Assembly (NCBI RefSeq): GCF_024733015.1
Contig: NZ_JANKJG010000004.1
Coordinates: 1-64,000, forward strand
Direction: 5' to 3'
Length of the DNA: 64,000 bases
Source of the DNA: Pseudosulfitobacter koreensis
GTDB taxonomy: Bacteria; Pseudomonadota; Alphaproteobacteria; Rhodobacterales; Rhodobacteraceae
Shown here: positions 34,125 through 43,873 of the stretch, in pieces
Numbering within the stretch: position 1 is the stretch's first letter
Layout of the letters: every line of letters begins with the position of its first letter
Position numbers and translations under genes: made by a program
The notes under the pieces: generated by a model
Told to the model about the DNA's origin: nothing
The model's input: only the letters and a program-made list of their open reading frames with translations
Database searches by the model: none

Positions 34125-34874
34125 TCAGGGCATCAGCGCCAGAAGGATCACCAGTTCGGCCAGTTGCTGCGCTGCGCCCAGAATATCACCGGTCTGGCCG
34201 CCGATCTTGCGGCGCGCCACTGCGGCCAGTGCCGCCACGGCAAGTGACGCCAGCACCAATGCCCAGATCACGCCGAACCCGGCAAACACCACCGCCAGCA
34301 CCGCGGCCAGCCCCAATGCCGCAAGCGCCACGCGCCCTTCGGGACGCCCCACATGATGCGACAGGCCGGTGCGCCGCGCATGGGGCACCCATGCCATCAG
34401 CGCAGGCAACAGTCCGCGCGACAGCACCGCCGCCGCGATCATCGGGCCCATGCCCACCGCCAATGTCGCGCTCAGCACCATCCAGCGCAGACCCAGACCA
34501 AGACCCAAGGCCAGCACGCCGTAGGTTCCGATATGGCTGTCTTTCATGATCTCCAGCCGCCGCGCCGCATCGTATCCCCCCCAAAGCCCATCGGCGGTAT
34601 CGGCAAGCCCGTCCTCATGCATGGCTCCGGTCGTCACGATGAGCGTGGCCAGCATCACCCCTCCGGTCACGGGCGCGGGCAGGCCCATGGCCATGCACAA
34701 CCACCCCACCGCCGCCGCGATCAGCCCGACCACCAGCCCCGCCAGTGGAAACGCCCATGTCGCCTGCGCCTGACGGGCAAATGCGGCTTTGGGTGCGTGG
34801 GGCAAGGGCAGGCGGGTCAGCAGGACCAGCGCGACGATCACATCCCAAATCCGGCTGGTGTCGTCTTTTATCAT
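34125..34874 (-). CDS. cobS: Adenosylcobinamide-GDP ribazoletransferase (cobalamin synthase)
   Basis: An integral-membrane enzyme that joins adenosylcobinamide-GDP to alpha-ribazole in the last steps of cobalamin synthesis. The 249-residue protein has about six membrane helices, the metal motif [15 protein letters not shown] and the C-terminal [20 protein letters not shown] lies seven bases before ATG 34874. It is divergent from cobT, its pathway partner, across 86 bases. Confidence 0.95.
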   Translation of the reverse strand: MIKDDTSRIWDVIVALVLLTRLPLPHAPKAAFARQAQATWAFPLAGLVVGLIAAAVGWLCMAMGLPAPVTGGVMLATLIVTTGAMHEDGLADTADGLWGGYDAARRLEIMKDSHIGTYGVLALGLGLGLRWMVLSATLAVGMGPMIAAAVLSRGLLPALMAWVPHARRTGLSHHVGRPEGRVALAALGLAAVLAVVFAGFGVIWALVLASLAVAALAAVARRKIGGQTGDILGAAQQLAELVILLALMP

Positions 34875-34960
34875 CGGGGTGCCTTTTGCTGCGCTTGTGT
34901 CATGCGCCCCAACGCGTAAACAGGCCGCAAGACCTAGGCAAGCAAAAGGATTTTGCAAAT

Positions 34961-35971
34961 ATGACACCGACCTTCGAGACATTGGACGAATTTGCAAACC
35001 TGATGCGCAACGCGCCGGGACCCGACGCGCAGGCCAAGGCAGGCGCTGCCGAGCGCAACAGCCAGCTTACCAAACCCCCCGGCGCGCTGGGACGTCTTGA
35101 AGACCTGGGCATCTGGTACGGTGCATGGCGCGGCATGGCCCGTCCGGTGCTGAGCGCGCCACAGATCGTGATCTTTGCGGGCAACCACGGCGTCGCGTCG
35201 CGCGGCGTCTCGGCCTTTCCGCCCGAAGTGACGGCGCAGATGGTCGGCAACTTTCAGGCAGGCGGGGCCGCGATCAACCAGCTTGCCCGCACTTTCGGCG
35301 CGCAGATGCGGGTCGAGGCGCTGGAGCTGGATCGGCCCACGGCGGACTTCACCGAAGCCGAAGCCCTGGGTGCCGCCGATTGCGTCACGGCACTGCGCGC
35401 AGGCTGGGACGCGGTGAACCCTGCCGCCGACCTGCTGGTCGTGGGTGAGATGGGCATCGGCAACACCACGGCGGCGGCGGCGATTGCGGCGGCACTTTAT
35501 GGCGGCGGGGCCGAAGCATGGGTCGGTCGCGGCACCGGCGTCGATGATGCGGGCCTTGCGATCAAGCGTGATGTCGTGACCCAAGGGCTGGAACGCCACC
35601 CCGGCGTGCAGGGCCTTGCGGCGCTGTCGGCCTTCGGCGGGCGCGAGATGGCGGCGATGGCGGGTGCGATGATGCGCGCGCGCTACGAAGGTATTCCGCT
35701 GATCCTCGACGGTTTCATCTGCTGTGCGGCTGCGGCCTGTCTGGAAACCGAAGTGCCCGGCGCGCTGGATCACGCAGTTGCAGGCCACCAGGGCACCGAG
35801 GGCGGCCATGCACGGCTGTTGCAGGAACTGGGCAAGGAGCCGCTGTTGCAACTGGGCCTGCGTCTGGGCGAAGGCTCGGGCGCGGCGCTGGCCATCGGCG
35901 TGATGCAAGGCGCCGTCGCCTGCCTGAGCGGCATGGCGACATTCGCCGAAGCGGGTGTGGCGGCAGGCTGA
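34961..35971 (+). CDS. cobT: Nicotinate-nucleotide-dimethylbenzimidazole phosphoribosyltransferase
   Basis: Activates dimethylbenzimidazole to alpha-ribazole phosphate for the lower ligand of cobalamin. The 336-residue protein shows [47 protein letters not shown], and [17 protein letters not shown], whose Glu is the catalytic base of the family. AAGGA precedes ATG 34961. The SGNH hydrolase gene starts two bases after its stop. No cobalamin riboswitch is visible in the 86-base gap to cobS. Confidence 0.95.
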   Translation: MTPTFETLDEFANLMRNAPGPDAQAKAGAAERNSQLTKPPGALGRLEDLGIWYGAWRGMARPVLSAPQIVIFAGNHGVASRGVSAFPPEVTAQMVGNFQAGGAAINQLARTFGAQMRVEALELDRPTADFTEAEALGAADCVTALRAGWDAVNPAADLLVVGEMGIGNTTAAAAIAAALYGGGAEAWVGRGTGVDDAGLAIKRDVVTQGLERHPGVQGLAALSAFGGREMAAMAGAMMRARYEGIPLILDGFICCAAAACLETEVPGALDHAVAGHQGTEGGHARLLQELGKEPLLQLGLRLGEGSGAALAIGVMQGAVACLSGMATFAEAGVAAG

Positions 35972-35972
35972 G

Positions 35973-36671
35973 ATGAACCGCTGGGCCGTCATCGCACTGC
36001 TGCCGTTGCTGGCGGCCCAGGGGCTTTGGGTGCGCGCCAAGGTGCCCGCCTTGCCCGAAGCGGATGGCCCGCGCACGGGCCAATCCGGCACGGGCGATCC
36101 GCTGCGGGTGCTGATCGTCGGTGACAGTTCGGCGGCGGGTGTCGGCGTCGCGGTGCAGGACGATGCGCTGTCGGGGCGGCTTGTGCAGCGCCTCGGTGGC
36201 GCGCGCGCGGTCAGCTGGCAACTGCTGGCGCGCAGCGGGGCCACCACGGCGCAGACGCTGGCGGAATTGCGACGCGCTGATCTGGAGCAATTCGATGTCG
36301 CCGTCGTCGCCTTGGGCGTGAACGACTGCAAGAACGGCGTGCCGCTGGCCCGCTGGGTGGCGCAGTCTTGTACACTTTATGATCTTTTACGTACAACATG
36401 CGGCGTGCGGCTGATCTGCGCCTCGGCGCTGCCGCCGATGGGCGATCTGCCCGCCTTGCCGCGCCCGCTGTCCACGGTTCTTGCCGCACGCGCGACGCTG
36501 TTCGATGCAGCCCTGATCGAGATGGCGGCAGACATGCCAGACCTGCGCCGCGTGCGTCCCGACATGGCGCTCGATGCGCGCGTGATGGCGGCGGACGGGT
36601 TTCATCCCGGTCCGCTGGTCTATGCCGCCTGGGCCGAAGCCGTGGCCGCCGAGGTCGAGGCGCTGCTCTAG
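35973..36671 (+). CDS. SGNH/GDSL-family hydrolase
   Basis: A 232-residue esterase or lipase of the SGNH family with a short hydrophobic start (possible signal anchor). Block I is IVGDSSAAGVG, block III ALGVND, and block V DGFHPG with the catalytic Asp and His. The substrate is unknown. It follows cobT so closely that it must be cotranscribed; the functional link to cobalamin is not obvious and may be only operonic. Confidence 0.85.
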   Translation: MNRWAVIALLPLLAAQGLWVRAKVPALPEADGPRTGQSGTGDPLRVLIVGDSSAAGVGVAVQDDALSGRLVQRLGGARAVSWQLLARSGATTAQTLAELRRADLEQFDVAVVALGVNDCKNGVPLARWVAQSCTLYDLLRTTCGVRLICASALPPMGDLPALPRPLSTVLAARATLFDAALIEMAADMPDLRRVRPDMALDARVMAADGFHPGPLVYAAWAEAVAAEVEALL

Positions 36672-36673
36672 GC

Positions 36674-38533
36674 TCAGGCGCGCTTTTCCTCGGCCTCGCG
36701 CGACAGCAGGGCAGTTTCCAGATCGCGCTGCAACTCCTTGGCGCGGTCGACATATTCCTGGTTCTGCTCGATCTTCACGCCCGGTTTCCACAGGCTTGCC
36801 AATTCACGCACCGTGTCGCGGTCGTGGTGATAGAACACGCGTTCCGCCTCGGCGGCCTCGTATTCAGTCAGGCCCACGTTCTCCAGCACATAGCGGCCTG
36901 CGCGCAGCGAGCTGTCGAACATCTCGCGCACGATGTCGTTGGCACCGGCCTGATACAGACGATAGGTGTGCGTCCGGTCATAGGCCCGCGCGACGATGTG
37001 CAGATCGGGGCGTTGGGCGCGGGCATAGGCGGTCAGCTTGACCGCCGCCTCGACATCGTCGAGCGCCACGACCAGAACCCGTGCATCCTTGATGCCAGCG
37101 GCGGTCAGGATGTCGGGGCGGGTCGGGTCGCCCAGGAATCCCTTGACGCCGAAACGGCGCATCAGCTGGATCGTTTCCATATCATGATCCAGCACCACGG
37201 TGTTGAAGCCCGACCCCTGGACCAGACGGTTCACGATCTGTCCGAACCGTCCGATGCCAGCGATGATAACAGGGCCTTCCTCGTCGATCTCGTCCGGTTC
37301 ATGCTGAACGCCGCTTTCGGCCATGCGGCGGCTGATGACCTCGTAAAGGATGAACAGCAGCGGCGTGATCAGCATCGACAGGGCAATGACCAGCAGCAGG
37401 ATCTCGGCGATTTCCGTGGGCAGGATGCCCTGGCTTACCGAAAAGCTGACGAGGACAAAGCCGAATTCGCCCGCCTGCGCCAATGACAGCGCGAACAGCC
37501 ATTTGTCGCGTCCCCTGATCCGAAAGATCATGGCCAGCGCCATCAGGATCGCACCCTTGAGCAGGATCACCAGCAGCGCCATCGACAGGATCGCAGGCGC
37601 GCTGCCGAACAGCAGGGTAAAGTTGATGCCCGCGCCCACGGTGATGAAGAACAGCCCCAAAAGCAGCCCCTTGAACGGCTCAAGGTCGGTTTCCAGCTCG
37701 TGCCGGAATTCCGAGCTGGCCAGCACCACACCGGCCAGAAACGCACCCAGGGCAGGCGACAGGCCCACCAGCATCATCAGGAACGAAATGCCCACCACGA
37801 TCAGCAGCGCCAGCGCGGTGTACATCTCGCGCAGGCGGGCAGAGTGGATAAAGCGGAACACCGGCCGTGTCAGGAAGATACCCGCAAAAATCACCGCCCC
37901 GATCGCGCCGATGGTCACCAGCGTGACGCCCCATGCGGGCAGCCCTTCCACCAGACTCATGCTGTGGTGATCGTCCGCGTTCAGCACGATGGCGCCGTTT
38001 TCCGCCAGCGTCATCGGGATGGTCACCGCGATCAGCGGCAGAAACGCAAGGATCGGGATCACCGCGATGTCCTGCGTCAGCAGCACGGAAAACACCGAGC
38101 GCCCGCCGCTGGTCTGCATCAGCCCCTTTTCCGACAGGGTCTGCAGCACGATCGCGGTGGACGACAGCGACAGCGTCAGCCCGATGGCCAGCGCCACGCC
38201 CCAGGGCTGGTCATAGGCCAGCGCGACGCCCATCAGCGCCAGCGTGGACAGCGCCACCTGCAACCCGCCCAGGCCCAGCAGCTTGTGCCGCATGTCCCAC
38301 AGGGCGCGCGGCTCCAGCTCCAGCCCGATCAGGAACAGCATCATCACCACGCCGAATTCCGCGAAATGTTGCAGGTCTTCTGTCTCCGACCCGACAAGGC
38401 CCAGAACTGGTCCGATCAATATACCAGCGGTCAAGTATCCCAGCACCGACCCCAGCCCCAGACGGGCGGCAATCGGCACGGCGACGACAGCCGCCAAAAG
38501 ATAGATCGAGGCCTGGTAAAGAAAGCCTTCCAT
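36674..38533 (-). CDS. Kef-type cation:proton antiporter with RCK/TrkA-N domain
   Basis: A 619-residue inner-membrane K+/H+ exchanger. About twelve helices include GYLTAGILIGPVLGLVG, FLIGLELEP, LSLSSTAIVLQ and FFITVGAGINF. A cytoplasmic Rossmann RCK domain (VIIAGIGRFGQIVNRLVQ, FNTVVLDHDMETI) follows from about residue 415, and a charged tail ends the protein. This is the KefB/KefC layout, gated in E. coli by glutathione adducts. AGGAG lies nine bases before ATG 38533. Its end meets the SGNH gene three bases away, convergent. Confidence 0.9.
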   Translation of the reverse strand: MEGFLYQASIYLLAAVVAVPIAARLGLGSVLGYLTAGILIGPVLGLVGSETEDLQHFAEFGVVMMLFLIGLELEPRALWDMRHKLLGLGGLQVALSTLALMGVALAYDQPWGVALAIGLTLSLSSTAIVLQTLSEKGLMQTSGGRSVFSVLLTQDIAVIPILAFLPLIAVTIPMTLAENGAIVLNADDHHSMSLVEGLPAWGVTLVTIGAIGAVIFAGIFLTRPVFRFIHSARLREMYTALALLIVVGISFLMMLVGLSPALGAFLAGVVLASSEFRHELETDLEPFKGLLLGLFFITVGAGINFTLLFGSAPAILSMALLVILLKGAILMALAMIFRIRGRDKWLFALSLAQAGEFGFVLVSFSVSQGILPTEIAEILLLVIALSMLITPLLFILYEVISRRMAESGVQHEPDEIDEEGPVIIAGIGRFGQIVNRLVQGSGFNTVVLDHDMETIQLMRRFGVKGFLGDPTRPDILTAAGIKDARVLVVALDDVEAAVKLTAYARAQRPDLHIVARAYDRTHTYRLYQAGANDIVREMFDSSLRAGRYVLENVGLTEYEAAEAERVFYHHDRDTVRELASLWKPGVKIEQNQEYVDRAKELQRDLETALLSREAEEKRA

Positions 38534-38649
38534 GGGCGCGGGCTCCTGCAATGGGTTGGATGCATACTGGCGGGGATCGCCACCGAGGACAACGCAAATG
38601 CCGGTGATTGCACGTTTTGGTTGCGCTCTTTGCCCTGCGCCGCCTTCTG

Positions 38650-39105
38650 TCAGGTCGGCAGGGGCCCGTCACGTTTCAATTGGTCCATCACGATCTGGCT
38701 GTGCACGCGCGCCACCGCCGGATGCGGCAGCAGTACCTCGTGGATCAGCGCGTTCAGCGCCGGCAGGTCGGCACAAAACACGCGCAGCAGGTAATCGGCA
38801 TCTCCCGTCATCGTCCATGCGCTGGTGATCTCGGGTCGGCTGTGTACCAGCCGGGCAAAGCCTGCCGAATGGTCCGGCCCGTGGGTGCCCAGATGCACTT
38901 GCACGAAGCCTTGCACGTTCAGCCCCAACCGCGCCGGGTTCAACCGGGCGGTGTAACCTTCGATGTAGCCTGCCGCCTCAAGCCGCTGACGCCTCCGCCC
39001 GATCTGGCTGGACGACAGATGCAGCGTGTCCGCCAGCTCCTGCGCCGTGGCCTGGCCGTTCCTTTGAAGCGCTTCCAGAAGCCGTGTGTCGAGATCGTCC
39101 AGCAT
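38650..39105 (-). CDS. Lrp/AsnC-family transcriptional regulator
   Basis: A 151-residue regulator with an N-terminal helix-turn-helix (LLEALQRNGQATAQELADTL, SSSQIGRRRQRLEAAGYIEG) and a C-terminal RAM ligand domain (VQGFVQVHLGTHG, AWTMTGDADYLLRV). It is divergent from hpd, 148 bases away. Lrp-type regulators next to hpd commonly control tyrosine degradation, so control of hpd with an aromatic amino acid as signal is the best inference. Confidence 0.88.
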   Translation of the reverse strand: MLDDLDTRLLEALQRNGQATAQELADTLHLSSSQIGRRRQRLEAAGYIEGYTARLNPARLGLNVQGFVQVHLGTHGPDHSAGFARLVHSRPEITSAWTMTGDADYLLRVFCADLPALNALIHEVLLPHPAVARVHSQIVMDQLKRDGPLPT

Positions 39106-39253
39106 GATGCAGCCTTTGCGCGTGACTCAACTCAATGATGCGCGAATCCCGCGAATATTGCCAGAAGAATGCCGTAGAATGCGCAGAAACCGTGCGGACA
39201 ATGACCTAATCTGACTCCCAAGCGCCAACCACCACATTCAGGAGGATTGCCCG

Positions 39254-40357
39254 ATGGGTCCGTTCCCGCACGATGCACCGAAATCCAAGATCACCGCCGA
39301 AAATCCCGCAGGCACCGACGGCTTCGAATTTGTCGAATTCGCCAGCCCCGAGCCGCAGGAGCTGCGCGATCTCTTTGCCCGCATGGGCTATTCCAAAGTC
39401 GCCAAGCACAAAAAACAGAACGTCGAGTTGTGGCAGCAGGGCGACATCACCTATGTGCTGAACGCCGATCCCGACAGCTACGCAGCGAAATTCGTCGCGG
39501 AACACGGGCCTTGCGCCCCGTCAATGGGCTGGCGCGTGGTCGATGCGCAAAAGGCGTTCGATCATGCCGTGTCCAAGGGTGCGAAACCCTATGAGGACGG
39601 CGGCAAGGTCATGGATGTGCCCGCGATCTACGGCATCGGCGGTTCGCTGATCTATTTCATCGACCAGTATTACGAGACTTCGCCCTACAACGAAGAATTC
39701 GAGTGGCTTGAGCAATCCAAACCGCGCGGCGTCGGGTTCTTCTACCTCGATCACCTGACCCACAACGTCCACAAGGGCAACATGGACACGTGGTTCAACT
39801 TCTACGGTGACCTGTTCAATTTCCGCGAAATCCGCTTTTTCGACATCGAGGGCAAGTTCACCGGCCTGCTCAGCCGCGCGCTGACATCGCCCTGCGGACG
39901 GATCCGCATTCCGATCAACGAGGACCGGGGCGAAACAGGCCAGATCGTCGCCTATCTCAAGAAGTACAAGGGCGAGGGCATTCAGCACATCGCCGTCGGC
40001 TCGGATGACATCTACGAAAGCACCGACGCGATTGCCGAAATGGGCGTCAAGTTCATGCCGGGTCCGCCCGACACCTATTACGACCTGTCGAAAACCCGTG
40101 TGGTCGATCACGATGAACCGATCGAGCGGATGAAGAAACACGGCATCCTGATCGACGGCGAAGGTGTGGTCGACGGTGGCGAGACGCGCATCCTGTTGCA
40201 GATCTTCTCGAAGACCGTGATCGGGCCGATCTTTTTCGAGTTCATCCAGCGCAAGGGTGATGACGGTTTTGGCGAGGGCAACTTCAAGGCGTTGTTCGAA
40301 AGCATCGAAGCCGAGCAGATCGCCAACGGCGAGCTTGAGGGCGCAGAGCAGAACTGA
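39254..40357 (+). CDS. hpd: 4-hydroxyphenylpyruvate dioxygenase
   Basis: Converts 4-hydroxyphenylpyruvate to homogentisate in tyrosine breakdown. The 367-residue protein carries the iron ligands H167 (DHLTHNV), H244 (GIQHIAV) and E328 (FFEFIQRKG), at the spacing of bacterial HPPDs. AGGAGG lies just upstream of the ATG. The rest of the homogentisate pathway is not in this window. It ends in a hairpin terminator at 40393. Confidence 0.95.
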   Translation: MGPFPHDAPKSKITAENPAGTDGFEFVEFASPEPQELRDLFARMGYSKVAKHKKQNVELWQQGDITYVLNADPDSYAAKFVAEHGPCAPSMGWRVVDAQKAFDHAVSKGAKPYEDGGKVMDVPAIYGIGGSLIYFIDQYYETSPYNEEFEWLEQSKPRGVGFFYLDHLTHNVHKGNMDTWFNFYGDLFNFREIRFFDIEGKFTGLLSRALTSPCGRIRIPINEDRGETGQIVAYLKKYKGEGIQHIAVGSDDIYESTDAIAEMGVKFMPGPPDTYYDLSKTRVVDHDEPIERMKKHGILIDGEGVVDGGETRILLQIFSKTVIGPIFFEFIQRKGDDGFGEGNFKALFESIEAEQIANGELEGAEQN

Positions 40358-40392
40358 GTTCTGCGACTGTTCTGCGACTATGGGAAAACAAC

Positions 40393-40419
40393 AAAGGCGG
40401 TCCTGCGGGGCCGCCTTTT
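40393..40419 (+). terminator. Rho-independent terminator of hpd
   Basis: AAAGGCGG pairs with CCGCCTTT across a ten-base GC-rich loop and is followed by TG and T-rich sequence. It lies 35 bases after the hpd stop, facing the end of the opposite-strand gene. Confidence 0.85.
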
Positions 40420-40451
40420 GTCGTTGTGCCGTTCTGCGGAAGTCTGCCCGC

Positions 40452-42923
40452 TCACCCCTGAGGCATCTTCAGCACGACACTGCGTCCGCCTTTTTGATAG
40501 CGCAACTCGCTGTCGCCGATGGCCGAGACCTGACCGCCGTCGATCCGGTCACCGACCTGCACTTTTTGATAACGCCCGTTCGACAGCCGCACCAGCGCGC
40601 GGCGCGACGAGGGTTTGCCGTAGACGCCGATCAGGTTGACCTTGCGCAGGTTGATCGCGTTGTCCAGCGTCGCCGCGCGCTGCACGCTGGTCTTCGACGG
40701 GACGCCGGGGGCCACCGTGGTCGGTGCCGTGGTGCGGGCCGGTGCCACCGCTGCGGTCTGGGTTTCCGCGGGCTGCGCCTGGCGCGCGCGCGCGACCGTG
40801 CGGTCAAAGTCGTTCGGGCGCTTGGTCGGGCGGAACGACAGGGTGGCGGCCTGTGCCGTGGGCACCTCGTCCAGTTCCTCCTCGACCTTGGCCGTGGCGG
40901 GGCGCAGTTGCGGGCGCACCTCGGCCAGTTCGTTGCGGGTCAGACCGCCCAGATTGGCGCGCTCGGTGGTTTCCACCAGATCGCCGGGGCGCGCACGCGG
41001 GCGGGCGCGGGCCAGCCGGTCAAGTTCGGGGTTCACTGCTGGTTCTTCGGCGAAACGGGTCGGTGTCGGCGGTGGCACGACGGGTGGGCGGCCTGCGTAG
41101 AGCGTGACACCATTTGGCGTCTCCGCACCCTCGGGCGTCGGGATCACGCGGCCTGTGCCGTCCATTGCGAAATTCGTGCCCGCCGCTGCAGGCGAAGGCA
41201 CTGCGACCATCGCCACGTCAGTTTCAAGTGTGGCGGGGGCGGGCAGGGCAACCGCATCACGCGCCGGGCTGACCGGGTCAATCGAGGCGACATAAAGATC
41301 TTCCAGCGGACCGACCTGCGCCGCTTCCGGCACCTCGGGGGCCAGCGGCCAGATGCCGGTGACCGCATAGCGCGCCTCGGCGGCCTGACGTTCGCGCTCT
41401 GGATCGTCTTCGGCGATCACTTCGGGCACTGGCACAGGTTCGGGTTCTGGCAACGGGTCGCGCATCGCGTCCAGAACGGCGGCGTCCTCATCGCTCAGGC
41501 CTGGGTCGATGCTCGCCACCTCCAGGTCCGCGCTGTCTTCGATCTCTTCGGGCTCGGGCAGGATTTCAAGCGGTGCTTCGACCACCACAGGGTCTGCCGT
41601 GCGGCCAAAGAACCGCGCGAGCCCTTCGTCGAGGAAGACCGAAGCCCATGCGGCCACACCGGCCAGAAACACCAGCAATGCCGTGGTCAGGATCAGCCCC
41701 AGATAGCGCGGCTTGCCGCCGACCTTCACCGGCTCCTTGCTGCGCGCGCCAAAGACCGTCATCCGCTGCGCTTCCTCGGCGTCGGTGGTGGCTGTTGCAC
41801 CGGGCGCGACTGTGGCAGGGGCGGGCGATGCGGCGGGATTGCTGCGTTTGGGCTTGCGGCGGCGGCTCATGAAGCCCGCGACGCTGGCCTTGGCGATGTC
41901 CATCGGGTTTTCGTCACCCTCGGGGGCCGGTGTTCCGTGCGCGCTGCCGGTTTCGGACTGCGCGGCAGTCAGCGACACGATCCGGGGCGCGCTGGACGGC
42001 TCGGGGTTGGTCACGACCGCCGGTGCGGTGCGCGCTGCGGGCGGGTCGGCGCGGTTGGCTCCGCCAAGGGGCGGTGGCGTGGCCGACGCCGTGCGGCGGG
42101 TGGAGAAACCGAACGGGGCGGGGGACGTCTCTGCGACGTCCTCGTCCTGGTCCTCGCCTTCCTCGGTCTCGTCTTCCTTGGTCTCGTCGTCCGCTGTCTC
42201 GCCGTCCGCGAGGTCTTCGTCTGCGGGGTCTTCGGACGCAGCCTCTAGCGTCTCTTCGGCGTCAGCTTCGTCAGCACCTGCCGTTTCGCTCTGTTCAGTC
42301 ACCACAACACCCGGCGCCTCGACGTCCACGACCGGCGTTTCATCCGCCACCGCAACCGGCCCCGTGGGCGTCTTGATGTCGCCGATCACCACCACCGCGA
42401 TGCCGTCGGGTGTCACGCTGTCGCCCGGCTCCAGCAGGTCTGCGGCGTGGCGTGTCACGCCCAAAAACGGCTCGCCCAGAAATCCGGCCTCTCCGGGGAC
42501 CGATACGAAACAGACGGGGTGAAACCGGTGCAGCATCGCGAAGGCTTCGGCCTCGTCCAGAGTTTCGCGCGCCACGGCGGCGACATGGGTCTGCGCGCCG
42601 TCGGCGCAGATGTCCACGCTCAGATCATCGACCGCATAGGGCGTCGCCCCTTCGAGTGCGGCAAAGGCTGCGGCCCAGCGGCCATCCTCGTCCACATTGC
42701 CGCTGTCCACTGTCAGATAGCGGATCTGTTCATCCGGAATGATCAGCTTGCTGCGCACGCCGCGTGGCTCAAGATCCGATGCGGTCTTGCGCAGGGCTGC
42801 CAGTTCTTCGGCCATGTCGTCCGCGGCCAGCGAGACTTCGCCGACCACGCGCCATCCGCCCGCCGCGCGGTGCAGCAGGCGAATGCCGTCAAAAGACAGG
42901 CTAAGCGCGAAATTCGGCTTCAT
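40452..42923 (-). CDS. Large single-pass protein with GspL/PilM-like head and GspC/PilP-like tail
   Basis: An 823-residue protein without a standard name. Residues 1-160 resemble the actin-like cytoplasmic domain of GspL/PilM (FALSLSFDGIRLLHRAAGGWRV, KLIIPDEQIRYLTVD, WAAAFAALEGATPYAVDDL). A long disordered stretch follows, strongly acidic at 215-265. One membrane helix lies at about 407-430. A second, Pro-rich disordered region runs to about 745. The last 75 residues (LIGVYGKPSSRRALVRLSNG, QVGDRIDGGQVSAIG) resemble the periplasmic GspC/PilP domain. AAGGG precedes the ATG. No other secretion or pilus genes are near. A cell-envelope scaffold role is a guess. Confidence 0.65.
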   Translation of the reverse strand: MKPNFALSLSFDGIRLLHRAAGGWRVVGEVSLAADDMAEELAALRKTASDLEPRGVRSKLIIPDEQIRYLTVDSGNVDEDGRWAAAFAALEGATPYAVDDLSVDICADGAQTHVAAVARETLDEAEAFAMLHRFHPVCFVSVPGEAGFLGEPFLGVTRHAADLLEPGDSVTPDGIAVVVIGDIKTPTGPVAVADETPVVDVEAPGVVVTEQSETAGADEADAEETLEAASEDPADEDLADGETADDETKEDETEEGEDQDEDVAETSPAPFGFSTRRTASATPPPLGGANRADPPAARTAPAVVTNPEPSSAPRIVSLTAAQSETGSAHGTPAPEGDENPMDIAKASVAGFMSRRRKPKRSNPAASPAPATVAPGATATTDAEEAQRMTVFGARSKEPVKVGGKPRYLGLILTTALLVFLAGVAAWASVFLDEGLARFFGRTADPVVVEAPLEILPEPEEIEDSADLEVASIDPGLSDEDAAVLDAMRDPLPEPEPVPVPEVIAEDDPERERQAAEARYAVTGIWPLAPEVPEAAQVGPLEDLYVASIDPVSPARDAVALPAPATLETDVAMVAVPSPAAAGTNFAMDGTGRVIPTPEGAETPNGVTLYAGRPPVVPPPTPTRFAEEPAVNPELDRLARARPRARPGDLVETTERANLGGLTRNELAEVRPQLRPATAKVEEELDEVPTAQAATLSFRPTKRPNDFDRTVARARQAQPAETQTAAVAPARTTAPTTVAPGVPSKTSVQRAATLDNAINLRKVNLIGVYGKPSSRRALVRLSNGRYQKVQVGDRIDGGQVSAIGDSELRYQKGGRSVVLKMPQG

Positions 42924-43107
42924 ATCATGCCCTTATCATTCAAACCGGAACGAGACACGCTGCCGGACGTTTGATACAGAATAGAGCAGCCTGCCGCGCA
43001 TGAAAAGGGAAACACCGAATGCCTCTGGTCAATGCGCGGAGGACCACACATCTAGAAGATGTGTACGCAAGAGACACGAAATGACTTAACGAAAGAGGAT
43101 TCGAGAC

Positions 43108-43818
43108 ATGCGCAACATGATGATGGCGAGCGCGCTGGCACTGGCGGCGATGACAGGTGGCGCATTGGCGCAGCAGGCGACCATTGCGCCCCCGCAGATC
43201 GAGGTGACCGGGCAGGGCGAAGTGGCCGTGGCCCCCGATATGGCCGTGATCAGCCTGGGCGTGATGCACCGCGCCCCGCAGGCGCGGGATGCGGTTCAGG
43301 CTGTGAACGAAAAGATGGATGCGATCCTCCAGCGTCTGACCGAACAGGGTGTCGATGCCGCCGACGTGCAGACCAGCCAGCTGACGGTGGATGCCGACCG
43401 CAACCAGCCGATGCGCCCGGTCGAGAGTGGCGAGGCGGAAGAGAAACCGCTGCAATTCATTGCCAACAACCAGGTGACCGTGCGGGTGCGCGATCTGACC
43501 GAACTGGGCACGATCCTCGATCTGGTGTTGCAGGACGGTGCCAACCAGATGTCGGGCCTGCGCTTTGATGTGCAATCGCCCGCCCCGCTGGAAGCGCAGG
43601 CGCGCGAACGTGCGGTTCAGAACGCGGTCGAGCAGGCGCAGCAGCTCGCTGCCGCTGCAGGCGTGGAACTGGGCCAGGTGCGCCGCATCACCGCCTATAA
43701 CAACGGCGGGCGTCCCAAGATGATGGAGATGGCGCGCAGCAGCGACGGCGTGCCGGTCGCCTCGGGCGAAGTGTCGATCGACGCGCAGGTCTCGATGGTC
43801 TTCGACATCGCGCAATAA
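43108..43818 (+). CDS. Periplasmic SIMPL-domain protein (DUF541)
   Basis: A 236-residue protein with a signal peptide (about 1-21, ending ALAQQ) and a SIMPL domain: IEVTGQGEVAVAPDMAVISLGV, VQTSQLTVDADRN, VTVRVRDLTELGTILD, and a C-terminal VSIDAQVSMVFDI. SIMPL proteins such as E. coli YggE are linked to oxidative stress; the molecular activity is unknown. GAGG precedes the ATG. A hairpin terminator follows. Confidence 0.92.
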   Translation: MRNMMMASALALAAMTGGALAQQATIAPPQIEVTGQGEVAVAPDMAVISLGVMHRAPQARDAVQAVNEKMDAILQRLTEQGVDAADVQTSQLTVDADRNQPMRPVESGEAEEKPLQFIANNQVTVRVRDLTELGTILDLVLQDGANQMSGLRFDVQSPAPLEAQARERAVQNAVEQAQQLAAAAGVELGQVRRITAYNNGGRPKMMEMARSSDGVPVASGEVSIDAQVSMVFDIAQ

Positions 43819-43840
43819 GCCGATCACCAGGACAAGAAAG

Positions 43841-43869
43841 CGGGCGGGGACCAGTTCCCCGCCCGTTTT
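43841..43869 (+). terminator. Rho-independent terminator between SIMPL gene and sulfhydrylase gene
   Basis: A ten-bp stem CGGGCGGGGA/TCCCCGCCCG with loop CCAGT ends in TTTT. The genes are convergent, so it may serve both. Confidence 0.88.
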
Positions 43870-43873
43870 GCGT

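Noticed and set aside
34875-34960. Cobalamin riboswitch between cobS and cobT
   Set aside because: The gap is 86 bases, too short for the aptamer, and the B12-box pattern is absent.
40452-42923. Part of a complete type II secretion or type IV pilus operon
   Set aside because: The flanking genes are hpd and a SIMPL protein; no secretion ATPase, secretin or pseudopilin is present.
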